The notes under the pieces: generated by a model
What the model was told of the DNA's origin: nothing
Databases searched by the model: none
What the model saw: only the letters and a program-made list of their open reading frames with translations
Position numbers and translations under genes: made by a program
Assembly (NCBI RefSeq): GCF_003208435.1
Contig: NZ_QKMF01000018.1
Coordinates: 44,430 to 108,429, forward strand
Reading direction: 5' to 3'
From: Pelagimonas varians
Lineage (GTDB): Bacteria > Pseudomonadota > Alphaproteobacteria > Rhodobacterales > Rhodobacteraceae
Length of the DNA: 64,000 nucleotides
Part shown: piece by piece, positions 44,126-52,284 of the stretch
Position numbering within the stretch: the first letter of the stretch is position 1
Layout: each line of letters starts with the position of its first letter

Positions 44126-44701
44126 ATGAGACACTGGATATTGGGCGCGGTTGCCGCGCTGATGGCCATTCCTGCGCTTGCAGAAGTCGGTGATGACGGG
44201 TTGCACAAGCAGCCATGGATGCGTGACACTTTCATGGATCTGCGCGAAGATCTGGATGAGGCCAACGCTGAAGGCAAGCGTTTGGTGCTGTTTTTTGAGC
44301 AGCGCGGCTGCATCTATTGTCGAAAAATGCACGAGGAAGTTTTCTCGGACGCCGGGGTTGCCGGCTACATCGAAGAGAACTTTTTTGTAGTGCAAATGAA
44401 CTTGTATGGCGACGTCGAAGTGACCGACTTTGACGGGGAATCGCTGAGCGAAAAAGACATGGCCCGCAAGTGGCGAGTCATGTTCACACCCAATATCGTT
44501 TTCCTTCCAGAAGATGTTTCTGAGGGCAAAGATGCCATTTCGGCTGCTGTCGCGGTGATGCCTGGCGCATTTGGTAAGGGGACCACTTTGGACATGTTTA
44601 CTTGGGTCGCTGAAAAGCGCTATGCGCTTGAAAACGGGGAAGACTTTCAACGTTATCATGCCCGCATGATCCAAGAACGCGATAATGGCAGTGCGGACTG
44701 A
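44126..44701 (+). CDS. soxW: SoxW, periplasmic thioredoxin
   Basis: 191 aa, exported by a signal peptide (about 1-19). Thioredoxin-type redox site C62-I-Y-C65 (EQRGCIYCRKMH). Partner of SoxV. ATG 44126 has AGAGGGGGAG upstream; the frame open from 44102 is only an extension. Ends 172 nt before soxX, with an operator in the gap. Confidence 0.9.
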   Translation: MRHWILGAVAALMAIPALAEVGDDGLHKQPWMRDTFMDLREDLDEANAEGKRLVLFFEQRGCIYCRKMHEEVFSDAGVAGYIEENFFVVQMNLYGDVEVTDFDGESLSEKDMARKWRVMFTPNIVFLPEDVSEGKDAISAAVAVMPGAFGKGTTLDMFTWVAEKRYALENGEDFQRYHARMIQERDNGSAD

Positions 44702-44722
44702 TAGCGCAAGCAAAAAAATAAG

Positions 44723-44742
44723 AAATTCACATTTACGAATTT
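44723..44742. promoter_or_regulatory. SoxR operator upstream of soxX
   Basis: AAATTC-ACATTTAC-GAATTT: ATTC (44725-44728), an 8-nt spacer and GAAT (44737-44740), extended to 6-bp arms. Matches the ATTC-N8-GAAT motif of SqrR-type ArsR repressors. Lies in the soxW-soxX gap, where SoxR binds in Paracoccus. Confidence 0.75.
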
Positions 44743-44873
44743 GTTGTTGCGTTGCGAAGGGTCAGTGCCCTACGGTATGCAACAGCCAAGACGCGGATAG
44801 CAACGCGAACGAGGGCCCCAGCGCGATGGGGCAGCGAGCAAGGCCGTAAGGTCTGCAAGCCCAGGGAGGGAAC

Positions 44874-45350
44874 ATGAGGCTTACAATAATCACAGCAGCA
44901 CTGGTGCTGGCCGCGGGAATGTCCGCAGCCGAAACCGTGCTTCCGGCCGATGTGGCTTATGGAGAAGACGGCGCAGTCGAAATGTCACTTACCGGCAAAG
45001 CCGGGGATGCAGCCGAAGGCGCGATCATCATGTCTTCGAAAGGCCGCGGCAACTGCATTTCGTGCCACGCCGTGACAGCGCTGAACGATGCGCCATTCCA
45101 TGGTGAAGTTGGCCCAATGCTTGATGGCATCGGAGACGTTCGGAGCGAAGCGGAAATTCGCGGTATCGTGGCAGACGCCAAGATGACCTTTGAAGAATCG
45201 CTGATGCCGTCATTCTACAAAACGACCGGCTATATCCGTCCGGGCAACGCCTACACAGGTAAGGCCCCGACCGAAGAGTTGGCGCCGCTTTTGTCGGCAC
45301 AAGATATCGAAGATGTGGTCGCTTTCTTGCTCACGCTCAAGGACAGCTGA
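44874..45350 (+). CDS. soxX: SoxX, monoheme c-type cytochrome
   Basis: 158 aa periplasmic partner of SoxA. Signal peptide of about 19 residues, heme site C61-I-S-C64-H65, and a Met in MPSFYKT as likely distal ligand. SoxXA attaches thiosulfate to the SoxY cysteine and takes the electrons. AGGGAGGG before ATG 44874. First gene of soxXYZ, with an operator about 135-150 bp upstream. Confidence 0.94.
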   Translation: MRLTIITAALVLAAGMSAAETVLPADVAYGEDGAVEMSLTGKAGDAAEGAIIMSSKGRGNCISCHAVTALNDAPFHGEVGPMLDGIGDVRSEAEIRGIVADAKMTFEESLMPSFYKTTGYIRPGNAYTGKAPTEELAPLLSAQDIEDVVAFLLTLKDS

Positions 45351-45371
45351 CCTAAACTAAGGAGACAGACG

Positions 45372-45791
45372 ATGGAATTTACACGTCGCGAAACACTGGC
45401 CATGGGTGCCGGTGCTGCGCTGATGACCGTCCTGCCGCTGCGCGCAAGCGCATCCGCGTCGGACGATCTGATTGCCGCGTTCACAGGCGGAGCCGAGATC
45501 GCAGATACCGGGATCGAATTGACCGCACCCGAGATCGCTGAAAACGGCAACACTGTGCCTATCGCGGTGTCCGCACCTGGCGCGGCTTCGATTATGGTTC
45601 TGGCCACCGGCAACCCGACGCCGCCAGTTGGAACATTCAACTTTGGCCCCTTGGCAGCAAGCCAGTCGGCCTCGACCCGTATCCGCCTTGCAGGCACTCA
45701 GGATGTTGTCGCTGTTGCCAAAATGGCCGACGGAACATTTGCCCGTGCGTCAAAGACCGTAAAGGTCACCATTGGCGGCTGCGGCGGCTAA
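45372..45791 (+). CDS. soxY: SoxY, sulfur carrier protein
   Basis: 139 aa. Tat-type signal with TRRETLAMGAGAAL, and the hallmark C-terminus TIGGCGG whose Cys137 is the swinging arm that carries the sulfur substrate in the periplasm. Forms a heterodimer with SoxZ, the next gene, and is probably exported folded. AGGAGA precedes the ATG. Confidence 0.97.
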   Translation: MEFTRRETLAMGAGAALMTVLPLRASASASDDLIAAFTGGAEIADTGIELTAPEIAENGNTVPIAVSAPGAASIMVLATGNPTPPVGTFNFGPLAASQSASTRIRLAGTQDVVAVAKMADGTFARASKTVKVTIGGCGG

Positions 45792-45810
45792 GCAATAGGA
45801 GATCTGAACA

Positions 45811-46140
45811 ATGGCATCCGGTGTTAAACCCCGCGTCAAAGTCCCGAAAAAAGCTGCTGCTGGTGATGCAATCACCATCAAGACCTTGATTTCACACAAA
45901 ATGGAATCTGGTCAGCGCAAAGACGGCGACGGCAATATTATTCCACGCTCGATCATCAATCGCTTTACTTGCGATTTCAATGGTCAGAACGTGATCGATG
46001 TGACGCTCGAAGCGGCCATCTCGACCAACCCATATATTGAATTTGAATCCTTGGTCCCCGAGGCCGGTGAATTCAAATTCACTTGGTACGATGATGACGG
46101 TGACGTCTATGATACGACCAAGAAAATCGCCATCGGCTAA
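45811..46140 (+). CDS. soxZ: SoxZ, SoxY partner protein
   Basis: 109 aa, no signal peptide of its own; expected to travel as a complex with Tat-exported SoxY. Immunoglobulin-like beta fold, with the family start KPRVKVPKKAAAGDAITIKTLI, here core KVPKKAAAGDAI, and an EFKFTWYDDDGD stretch. Start 19 nt after soxY; the following gene soxA is separated by a stem-loop. Confidence 0.95.
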   Translation: MASGVKPRVKVPKKAAAGDAITIKTLISHKMESGQRKDGDGNIIPRSIINRFTCDFNGQNVIDVTLEAAISTNPYIEFESLVPEAGEFKFTWYDDDGDVYDTTKKIAIG

Positions 46141-46152
46141 ACGCTGGCCCCT

Positions 46153-46195
46153 CATCCCCCGGATAGCGAACGCATGAGAATGTATCTGGGGGATG
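46153..46195 (+). other. Stem-loop between soxZ and soxA
   Basis: CATCCCCCGGATA (46153-46165) and TATCTGGGGGATG (46183-46195) pair over 13 bp with one G-U, loop 17 nt. No T-run. It starts 13 nt after the soxZ stop and ends about 22 nt before soxA. Fits an mRNA processing or stability element that may raise SoxYZ over SoxA. Confidence 0.6.
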
Positions 46196-46217
46196 GGATC
46201 AACGGGAGGGAAAGTAT

Positions 46218-47075
46218 ATGAATTTCAAGGCACTGACGGCTATAGCCCTTGTGGCAGGCCTATCGGCACCTCTGGCCATGGCAGGCGGCGCAGACGATGA
46301 CAACATGGTCATCAACGGCGACACTGACATGACAACCAAAGCCGCTGCGGCGGCGCATTTGGACGGCGCGCTAGACGAGGTAATCTCGGGCTGGCATTTC
46401 CGTTCTGATGAAACGCAGCAACTTCAGCTCGACGATTTTGACAATCCGGGCATGATCTTTGTCGACAAGGCCATGGACACATGGAATGCCGCCGAAGGGA
46501 CTGAAGGCAAAGCCTGCGCAGACTGCCACGACGATCCGGCAGACAGCATGGCAGGCGTGCGCGCAACTTACCCCAAATGGAACGAAGCCGCTGGCGAAGT
46601 CCGGACACTGCAAATGCAGGTGAACGACTGCCGGGTGAACCAGATGGGCGCGGAAGCATGGAAATATGACGCCGGCACAGCCGTCGACATGGAAGCCATG
46701 ATTTCGGTTCAGTCGCGCGGTATGCCAATGAACGTGGCCATTGATGGCGGCGCGGCAGATACTTGGGCGAAGGGCAAAGAGCTCTACTATACGCGCACAG
46801 GTCAGCTGGAACTCAGCTGCGCCAATTGCCACGAAGACAACTACGGCAACTACATTCGCGCAGACCACCTGAGCCAAGGCCAGACCAACGGCTTTCCGGC
46901 TTATCGTCTGAAGAACGCAAAGCTGAACGGCGTGCATTCACGCTTTAAGGGCTGCGTACGTGATACCCGTGCAGAAACCTACAGCCCCGGTTCTGCCGAG
47001 TTCATCGCGCTTGAGCTTTATGTCGCCTCGCGCGGCAATGGTCTTGCGGTCGAAGGTCCGTCAGTCCGTAACTAA
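46218..47075 (+). CDS. soxA: SoxA, diheme c-type cytochrome and thiosulfate-linking enzyme
   Basis: 285 aa. Signal peptide cleaved near AMAGG (residue 22), then two heme-binding sites C100-A-D-C103-H104 and C201-A-N-C204-H205. C246 in KGCVRD is the cysteine that becomes the persulfide-type heme ligand at the active site. With SoxX it couples thiosulfate to SoxY. Followed by a T-run terminator at 47086-47114. Confidence 0.95.
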   Translation: MNFKALTAIALVAGLSAPLAMAGGADDDNMVINGDTDMTTKAAAAAHLDGALDEVISGWHFRSDETQQLQLDDFDNPGMIFVDKAMDTWNAAEGTEGKACADCHDDPADSMAGVRATYPKWNEAAGEVRTLQMQVNDCRVNQMGAEAWKYDAGTAVDMEAMISVQSRGMPMNVAIDGGAADTWAKGKELYYTRTGQLELSCANCHEDNYGNYIRADHLSQGQTNGFPAYRLKNAKLNGVHSRFKGCVRDTRAETYSPGSAEFIALELYVASRGNGLAVEGPSVRN

Positions 47076-47085
47076 AATCTAAGAC

Positions 47086-47114
47086 CCCGCATCGGTTTAC
47101 CGGTGCGGGTTTTT
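47086..47114 (+). terminator. Rho-independent terminator between soxA and soxB
   Basis: CCCGCATCGG (47086-47095), TTTA loop, CCGGTGCGGG (47100-47109, one G-U), followed by TTTTT (47110-47114). It ends the soxXYZA message 69 nt before soxB. Confidence 0.85.
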
Positions 47115-47123
47115 CTTTCCCTG

Positions 47124-47149
47124 AACTTATTCACATTTATGAATAAGTT
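47124..47149. promoter_or_regulatory. Strongest SoxR operator, upstream of soxB
   Basis: AACTTATTCA (47124-47133) and TGAATAAGTT (47140-47149) are perfect 10-bp arms around a 6-nt core; inside is ATTC-N8-GAAT at 47129-47144. It lies between the soxA terminator and the soxB ATG, so it most likely controls a separate soxB promoter. Confidence 0.8.
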
Positions 47150-47182
47150 TGCGGTAACATCCTGAGATAGAGAGTACCCCCC

Positions 47183-48880
47183 ATGATCTCACGTCGCGAT
47201 TTCTTGCAGGTTTCCATGGCTGCCACTGCCATGATGGGCGCATCTGGCTACGGCACTTGGGCCCGCGCCGCCGCCCAGCAAACCCTGACGCAAGACCAGC
47301 TGTTGCAGTTCGACACCTTTGGCAATGTATCGTTGATTCATATCACTGATATTCATGCGCAGCTGAAGCCGATTTATTTCCGTGAACCTTCAGTCAACAT
47401 CGGGGTCGGCGGCAACAAAGGGGTCGTGCCGCATCTGACGGGTGCGGATTTCCGCAAAGCATACGGTATCGAAGACGGTTCGCCATCGCACTACGCCCTC
47501 AGTGCCGGTGATTTCGAGGCGCTTGCCAAAGGGTACGGCAAAGTCGGCGGGCTTGACCGCGTTTCGACCGTTGTGAATGCAATCCGCGCCGATCGACCCG
47601 ACGCGATTTTGCTGGATGGCGGCGATACATGGCATGGTTCTTACACCTGCTTGAAAACCGAAGGGCAGGACATGGTCAATTCCATGAATGTGCTCAAACC
47701 GGACGCGATGACATTCCACTGGGAGTTCACATTGGGCAGCGAGCGGGTGAACGAGATCGTCGAAGGGCTGCCCTTTGCCGCGCTTGGTCAAAACATTTTT
47801 GATTCCGAATGGGATGAACCCGCAGAGTTGTTCAAGCCATATAAGTTCTTTGAGCGTGGCGGTGTCAAAGTTGCCGTTATCGGTCAGGCCTTTCCCTATA
47901 TGCCCATCGCCAACCCGCGTTGGATGTTCCCCGAATATTCGTTCGGTATCCGGGACGAGAACATGCAAGCCATGGTGGACGAAGTGCGTAGCATGGGGGC
48001 GGAATGCGTTGTTTGCCTTAGCCACAACGGTTTTGACGTCGACAAGCAAATGGCGACAAAGGTCACCGGCATCGACGTGATTTTGTCGGGGCATACACAT
48101 GATGCGCTGCCCGAACCGGTTCTGGTTGGTGAGACGATTATCGTGGCCTCCGGCTCTAACGGTAAATTCGTATCCCGCGTGGACCTGGACATTCGCGATG
48201 GCCGCATGATGGGTTTCCGTCACAAGCTAATCCCGATTTTCTCGGATGTGATTACGCCTGATCCCGTCATGACCAAAGTCATCGACGAACAGCGCGCGCC
48301 CTACCAAGACCAGCTGAGCGAAGTGATCGGGCAAACCGAGTCGACTTTGTACCGACGTGGTAACTTTAACGGCTCATGGGATGATCTGATTTGCAACGCG
48401 TTGATTGACGAACGCGATGCCGACATTGCGATGTCGCCCGGTGTCCGTTGGGGCCCAAGCCTGTTGCCCGGTGATGACATCACCCGCGAGGACATCTTCA
48501 ATGTGACTTCCATGAGCTATGGCGAAGCCTACCGTTCTGAAATGACCGGTGAGTTTATCAAGGTTATCCTTGAGGACGTGGCCGACAACATCTTTAACCC
48601 CGATCCCTACTATCAGCAGGGGGGGGATATGGTGCGCATTGGTGGCATGGCCTATCGCTGCGATGTGACCAAGCCGCAGGGCGAACGCATTTCCGAAATG
48701 ACTTTGCTGAAAACCGGCGAAGCCATTGATGCGTCCAAGAACTATGTCGTTGCGGGCTGGGCCTCGGTTAACGAAGGCACGGAAGGGCCGCAGATTTGGG
48801 ACGTGGTCGAAGATCACATTCGCAAGCTGGGCACCGTCACCCTTGAGCCAAACAATTCAGTCACGGTGGTGGGCGCATAA
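47183..48880 (+). CDS. soxB: SoxB, thiosulfohydrolase
   Basis: 565 aa dimanganese enzyme that removes sulfate from the SoxY-bound thiosulfate in the periplasm. Tat signal ISRRDFLQVSMAATAMMG, then metallophosphatase motifs HITDIHAQLKP, LLDGGDTWHGS, LSHNGFDVD and LSGHTHDALPEP, which supply the metal ligands; 5'-nucleotidase-like C-terminal part. Own operator and promoter region upstream. Not related to the sarcosine oxidase soxB at 22.9 kb. Confidence 0.97.
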   Translation: MISRRDFLQVSMAATAMMGASGYGTWARAAAQQTLTQDQLLQFDTFGNVSLIHITDIHAQLKPIYFREPSVNIGVGGNKGVVPHLTGADFRKAYGIEDGSPSHYALSAGDFEALAKGYGKVGGLDRVSTVVNAIRADRPDAILLDGGDTWHGSYTCLKTEGQDMVNSMNVLKPDAMTFHWEFTLGSERVNEIVEGLPFAALGQNIFDSEWDEPAELFKPYKFFERGGVKVAVIGQAFPYMPIANPRWMFPEYSFGIRDENMQAMVDEVRSMGAECVVCLSHNGFDVDKQMATKVTGIDVILSGHTHDALPEPVLVGETIIVASGSNGKFVSRVDLDIRDGRMMGFRHKLIPIFSDVITPDPVMTKVIDEQRAPYQDQLSEVIGQTESTLYRRGNFNGSWDDLICNALIDERDADIAMSPGVRWGPSLLPGDDITREDIFNVTSMSYGEAYRSEMTGEFIKVILEDVADNIFNPDPYYQQGGDMVRIGGMAYRCDVTKPQGERISEMTLLKTGEAIDASKNYVVAGWASVNEGTEGPQIWDVVEDHIRKLGTVTLEPNNSVTVVGA

Positions 48881-48926
48881 GCGCCCGCCCTCGCGGCTAT
48901 CGGTTTCGATTTTTTTTAGAGAAACC

Positions 48927-48942
48927 ATTCACATAGATGAAT
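48927..48942. promoter_or_regulatory. SoxR operator upstream of soxC
   Basis: ATTC-ACATAGAT-GAAT is the third perfect ATTC-N8-GAAT site, 25 nt before the soxC ATG and 46 nt after the soxB stop. It implies an additional internal promoter or a repressive roadblock. Confidence 0.7.
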
Positions 48943-48966
48943 TCGATGATCCGAAAGGAGACCACC

Positions 48967-50256
48967 ATGGCAGATCAACCCAATCAGGGTCCCTCACGTC
49001 GCCAGTTCCTGACAAGCGCCGCGGCGCTTGGGGCCGGAGCCGGGATAAGCGCCGTTGCAGGCAGCGCCAGTGCAGCCACCCCCGACCCGCTGATTACCGA
49101 AGTGCAAGACTGGGCCTCGGGCCTTGGGGATGGCGTTGACGCGTCCCCCTATGGCGTGCCAATCCAGTTCGAAGGTGACGTGATCCGCCGCAATGTCGAA
49201 TGGCTGACCGCTGATACTATCAGCTCGATCAACTTTACGCCCATCCACGCACTGGACGGGACAATCACCCCGCAGGGCTGCGCCTTTGAACGGCATCATT
49301 CGGGCGCGATTGAGCTGAAGAAAGAAGATTATCGTCTGATGATCAACGGTTTGGTCGATACGCCTTTGGTCTTCAGTTACGAAGATCTTGAGCGTTTCCC
49401 GCGCCAGAACCACACTTATTTTCTGGAATGCGCCGCGAACACCGGTATGGAATGGGCGGGCGCACAGCTGAACGGCGCGCAGTTCACCCATGGCATGATC
49501 CACAACATGGAATATTCCGGCGTGACCCTTCGCACCTTGCTGGAAGAAGCCGGTTTGGACGCTGCGGGCGATCTGAAAGACAAATGGGTCTACGTCGAGG
49601 GCGCGGATGCGTCTTCAAATGGCCGCTCGATTCCGATGGAAAAAGCGCTTGATGATTGCCTCATTGCGTTCAAAGCCAATGGCGAAGCACTGCGGATGGA
49701 GCATGGCTATCCCGTGCGTCTGGTTGTTCCGGGTTGGGAAGGCAACATGTGGGTCAAATGGATCCGCCGTATCGAGGTCATGGACGGCCCGGTCGAAAGC
49801 CGCGAAGAAACCTCGAAATACACCGACGTTCTTGAGGACGGCACGGCGCGCAAATGGACATGGGTCATGGATGCGAAATCCATCGTCACATCACCCAGTC
49901 CGCAAGCGCCAATCAAACACGGTCATGGCCCGCTAGTCATCACTGGCCTTGCATGGTCCGGCCATGGCAAGATCACCCGCGTGGATGTCTCTAAGGACGG
50001 CGGCAAAACATGGGAAACCGCCCGACTCGGCAAAGAGGGCGAGGACAAAGCCCTGACGCGTTTCTATCTCGATACAGAATGGAATGGTGAGGAAATGTTC
50101 CTCCAAAGCCGTGCCATCGACGAGACCGGTTATGTGCAACCAACCAAAACCCAGCTGCGCGAAGTGCGCGGGCTGAACTCGATCTATCACAACAATTGTA
50201 TCCAGACCTGGTGGGTGAAAGCCGATGGGGAGGCCGAAAATGTCGAAGTTTCTTAA
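48967..50256 (+). CDS. soxC: SoxC, molybdenum sulfane dehydrogenase subunit
   Basis: 429 aa. Tat signal SRRQFLTSAAALGAGAG (about residues 10-26), molybdopterin oxidoreductase domain with the Mo-ligand cysteine in FLECAANTG, and a C-terminal dimerisation domain. With SoxD it oxidises the SoxY-bound sulfane sulfur, yielding six electrons. ATG 48967 has AAAGGAG; the frame beginning at 48937 starts inside the operator and is not used. soxD overlaps its 3' end by 17 bp. Confidence 0.95.
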   Translation: MADQPNQGPSRRQFLTSAAALGAGAGISAVAGSASAATPDPLITEVQDWASGLGDGVDASPYGVPIQFEGDVIRRNVEWLTADTISSINFTPIHALDGTITPQGCAFERHHSGAIELKKEDYRLMINGLVDTPLVFSYEDLERFPRQNHTYFLECAANTGMEWAGAQLNGAQFTHGMIHNMEYSGVTLRTLLEEAGLDAAGDLKDKWVYVEGADASSNGRSIPMEKALDDCLIAFKANGEALRMEHGYPVRLVVPGWEGNMWVKWIRRIEVMDGPVESREETSKYTDVLEDGTARKWTWVMDAKSIVTSPSPQAPIKHGHGPLVITGLAWSGHGKITRVDVSKDGGKTWETARLGKEGEDKALTRFYLDTEWNGEEMFLQSRAIDETGYVQPTKTQLREVRGLNSIYHNNCIQTWWVKADGEAENVEVS

Positions 50257-51262
50257 ACTAACAGCAGCAGCGCTGGTTCTAGCCACCCCCGCATTGGCAG
50301 AAAAACACGGTCTAGGCCGCACAGCTATGCCCGAAGAAATTGCGGCATGGGACAAAGACGTCAGCCCTGACGGCACCGGCCTTCCTGTTGGGTCAGGCAA
50401 TGCGCTGGACGGTGAAGAAATCTTTGCCGACAACTGTGCTATCTGCCACGGTGATTTCGCCGAAGGCGTTGATAACTGGCCCAAACTTGCAGGCGGCGAC
50501 GGAACCTTGGCGGATGAGGATCCGTTGAAAACGGTGGGCAGCTATTGGCCATATTTGTCGACGTCATTCGACTATATCAACCGGTCTATGCCGTTCGGCA
50601 GTGCCCAGACACTTGAGCCGGATGATGTCTATGCCATCGTCGCCTATATCCTCTATTCCAACGATTTGGTGGATGAGGAATTCGAGCTGTCCAACGAGAC
50701 ATTCTTGGATGTGGAAATGCCCAATGCGGGTGGTTTCATTACCGATGATCGGGCAGAAACCGAATACAGCCAGTGGCGGGCGGAACCTTGCATGGAAAAC
50801 TGCAAGGAGAGCGTGGAAATCACCATGCGGGCGTCTGTACTGGATGTCACGCCGGAAGAAGAGGGCGCAGAAGCGGTTGTCGACGATGTTGTTGAAGAAG
50901 CAGCAGCCGAACCCGCCCCAGAGCCGGAACCAGTCGTGGCCGCCCTTGATGCCGAACTGGTTGCCCAAGGTGAAAAGGTCTTCAAAAAGTGCAAATCGTG
51001 CCATCAGGTTGGTGACAATGCCAAGCGCAAGACCGGTCCGGTTCTGAATGGTGTCTTTGGTGCCGATATCGCAGCGTCCGAAGGGTTCAAGTATTCCAAA
51101 GTAATGGCTGGCTACGGCGGTGTTTGGGATGAAGCGACCCTGACCACTTTCTTGACAAGCCCGCGCAAGATGATGAAGGGCACGAAAATGTCCTTTGCGG
51201 GTCTAAAGAAGGACGAAGACATCCTTGCGATGATTGAATATCTCAAATCGGTTTCGCAGTAA
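50240..51262 (+). CDS. soxD: SoxD, diheme c-type cytochrome of sulfane dehydrogenase
   Basis: 340 aa. Signal peptide to about residue 20 (TPALA), two heme sites C66-A-I-C69-H70 and C251-K-S-C254-H255, with a Glu/Pro/Val-rich linker (about 205-235) between the cytochrome domains. Electron-accepting partner of SoxC. ATG 50240 follows GGGGAGG, inside the soxC reading frame; stop shares the first base of soxE ATG. Confidence 0.94.
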   Translation: MSKFLKLTAAALVLATPALAEKHGLGRTAMPEEIAAWDKDVSPDGTGLPVGSGNALDGEEIFADNCAICHGDFAEGVDNWPKLAGGDGTLADEDPLKTVGSYWPYLSTSFDYINRSMPFGSAQTLEPDDVYAIVAYILYSNDLVDEEFELSNETFLDVEMPNAGGFITDDRAETEYSQWRAEPCMENCKESVEITMRASVLDVTPEEEGAEAVVDDVVEEAAAEPAPEPEPVVAALDAELVAQGEKVFKKCKSCHQVGDNAKRKTGPVLNGVFGADIAASEGFKYSKVMAGYGGVWDEATLTTFLTSPRKMMKGTKMSFAGLKKDEDILAMIEYLKSVSQ

Positions 51263-51972
51263 TGCGCCGGTTGGCTTATATTCTCTCTCTCGCGCTGGCC
51301 CCTTTGGGGGCCGCGCAGGCCGAAGAGGCGGCTGAAGCCTTGGGGGATATTGAACGCGGAGAGCGTTTGTACCGCGCGTGTGTTGCCTGCCACCAAGTTG
51401 GTGAAGGTGCCAAACATGACACTGGCCCAAGCCTGAATGATCTGTTTGGGCGGCGGGCAGGCAGTATGGAAGACTTCACCTATTCCAAAGGGTTGGCTCG
51501 GGCCAACTCGGATGGGATGGATTGGACGTTTGAGCGTCTGGATGTTTACATTCAGAACCCAAAATCTTTGGTGTCTGACACCAACATGGATTTTCGAGGT
51601 GTCAAAAAGGCGCAGGATCGTCATGATATTCTAGCCTATTTGCGGACGTTTTCCGCCAGCCCGCAGGACATTCCGGAATCCCAGCCAACCGCTTTGGCCT
51701 ATGATGTTGAACTGACGGCCGAAACACTGGCCCTTGTGGGCGATCCTGAATACGGGGCGTATCTGGCGTCGGAATGCCTGACGTGCCACCAACCTGACGG
51801 GGCGGATGACGGCATCCCTGGTATTGCGCATTGGTACGAAGAAGATTTCGTCATTGCGATGCACGCCTACAAACAAAAGCTGCGTCCACATCCAGTGATG
51901 CAGATGATGGCAGGCCATCTAAGTGACGAAGAAATAGCGGCCCTTGCCAGCTATTTTGCCGAGATCGAGTAG
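51262..51972 (+). CDS. soxE: SoxE, diheme c-type cytochrome
   Basis: 236 aa. Signal peptide to about residue 20 (GAAQA), two heme sites C40-V-A-C43-H44 and C172-L-T-C175-H176. Homologous to the cytochrome subunits of flavocytochrome c sulfide dehydrogenase, whose flavoprotein partner is SoxF. The two are separated here by about 310 bp with two terminators and a 25-codon frame. Overlaps soxD by one base. Confidence 0.92.
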   Translation: MRRLAYILSLALAPLGAAQAEEAAEALGDIERGERLYRACVACHQVGEGAKHDTGPSLNDLFGRRAGSMEDFTYSKGLARANSDGMDWTFERLDVYIQNPKSLVSDTNMDFRGVKKAQDRHDILAYLRTFSASPQDIPESQPTALAYDVELTAETLALVGDPEYGAYLASECLTCHQPDGADDGIPGIAHWYEEDFVIAMHAYKQKLRPHPVMQMMAGHLSDEEIAALASYFAEIE

Positions 51973-52030
51973 GGAGGGTCCGGTATTCCGCAATTGTGTC
52001 CGAATATCAAAAGCATCACACTGGTGTTAC

Positions 52031-52052
52031 AGGCTGAGATTACAGCCTTTTT
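52031..52052 (+). terminator. Rho-independent terminator after soxE
   Basis: AGGCTG (52031-52036), 6-nt loop, CAGCCT (52043-52048), with a T-run 52048-52052. Short but classical. Confidence 0.65.
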
Positions 52053-52108
52053 ATCCAGTATGTTTGCCGTGAGTGTTACCGCGGCGTTTTTGATCGGAGA
52101 TTTTGTAA

Positions 52109-52186
52109 ATGTCGTTTCCCGCTCGCATTATTGCCTTGGGAACGGTTCTATCTTTGGCGGCTGCCTTCGGGCTATTGCCTCTCTGA
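52109..52186 (+). CDS. Possible 25-residue hydrophobic peptide between soxE and soxF
   Basis: Very short frame of 25 codons plus stop, starting MSFPARIIALGTV and continuing LSLAAAFGLLPL, a single hydrophobic segment with one Arg near the N-terminus. GGAGA lies 9 nt before ATG 52109. It sits between two terminators (52031-52052 and 52215-52242), as if in its own small transcript. Small size makes chance likely; it could also be a leader peptide for soxF. Homologues in related species would decide. Confidence 0.35.
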   Translation: MSFPARIIALGTVLSLAAAFGLLPL

Positions 52187-52214
52187 ATCGTCCCTATTTT
52201 CGCAGTGTATTCAC

Positions 52215-52242
52215 CCCGTAGCCTTTTGGCTGCGGGTTTTTT
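52215..52242 (+). terminator. Rho-independent terminator before soxF
   Basis: CCCGTAGCC (52215-52223), TTTT loop, GGCTGCGGG (52228-52236, one wobble), followed by six T (52237-52242). It ends 42 nt before the soxF ATG, so soxF needs readthrough or a promoter very close to its start. Confidence 0.85.
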
Positions 52243-52284
52243 CATGCCGTTTGCATGAGTTCTACAAACAAGGAGGAGACAGCA

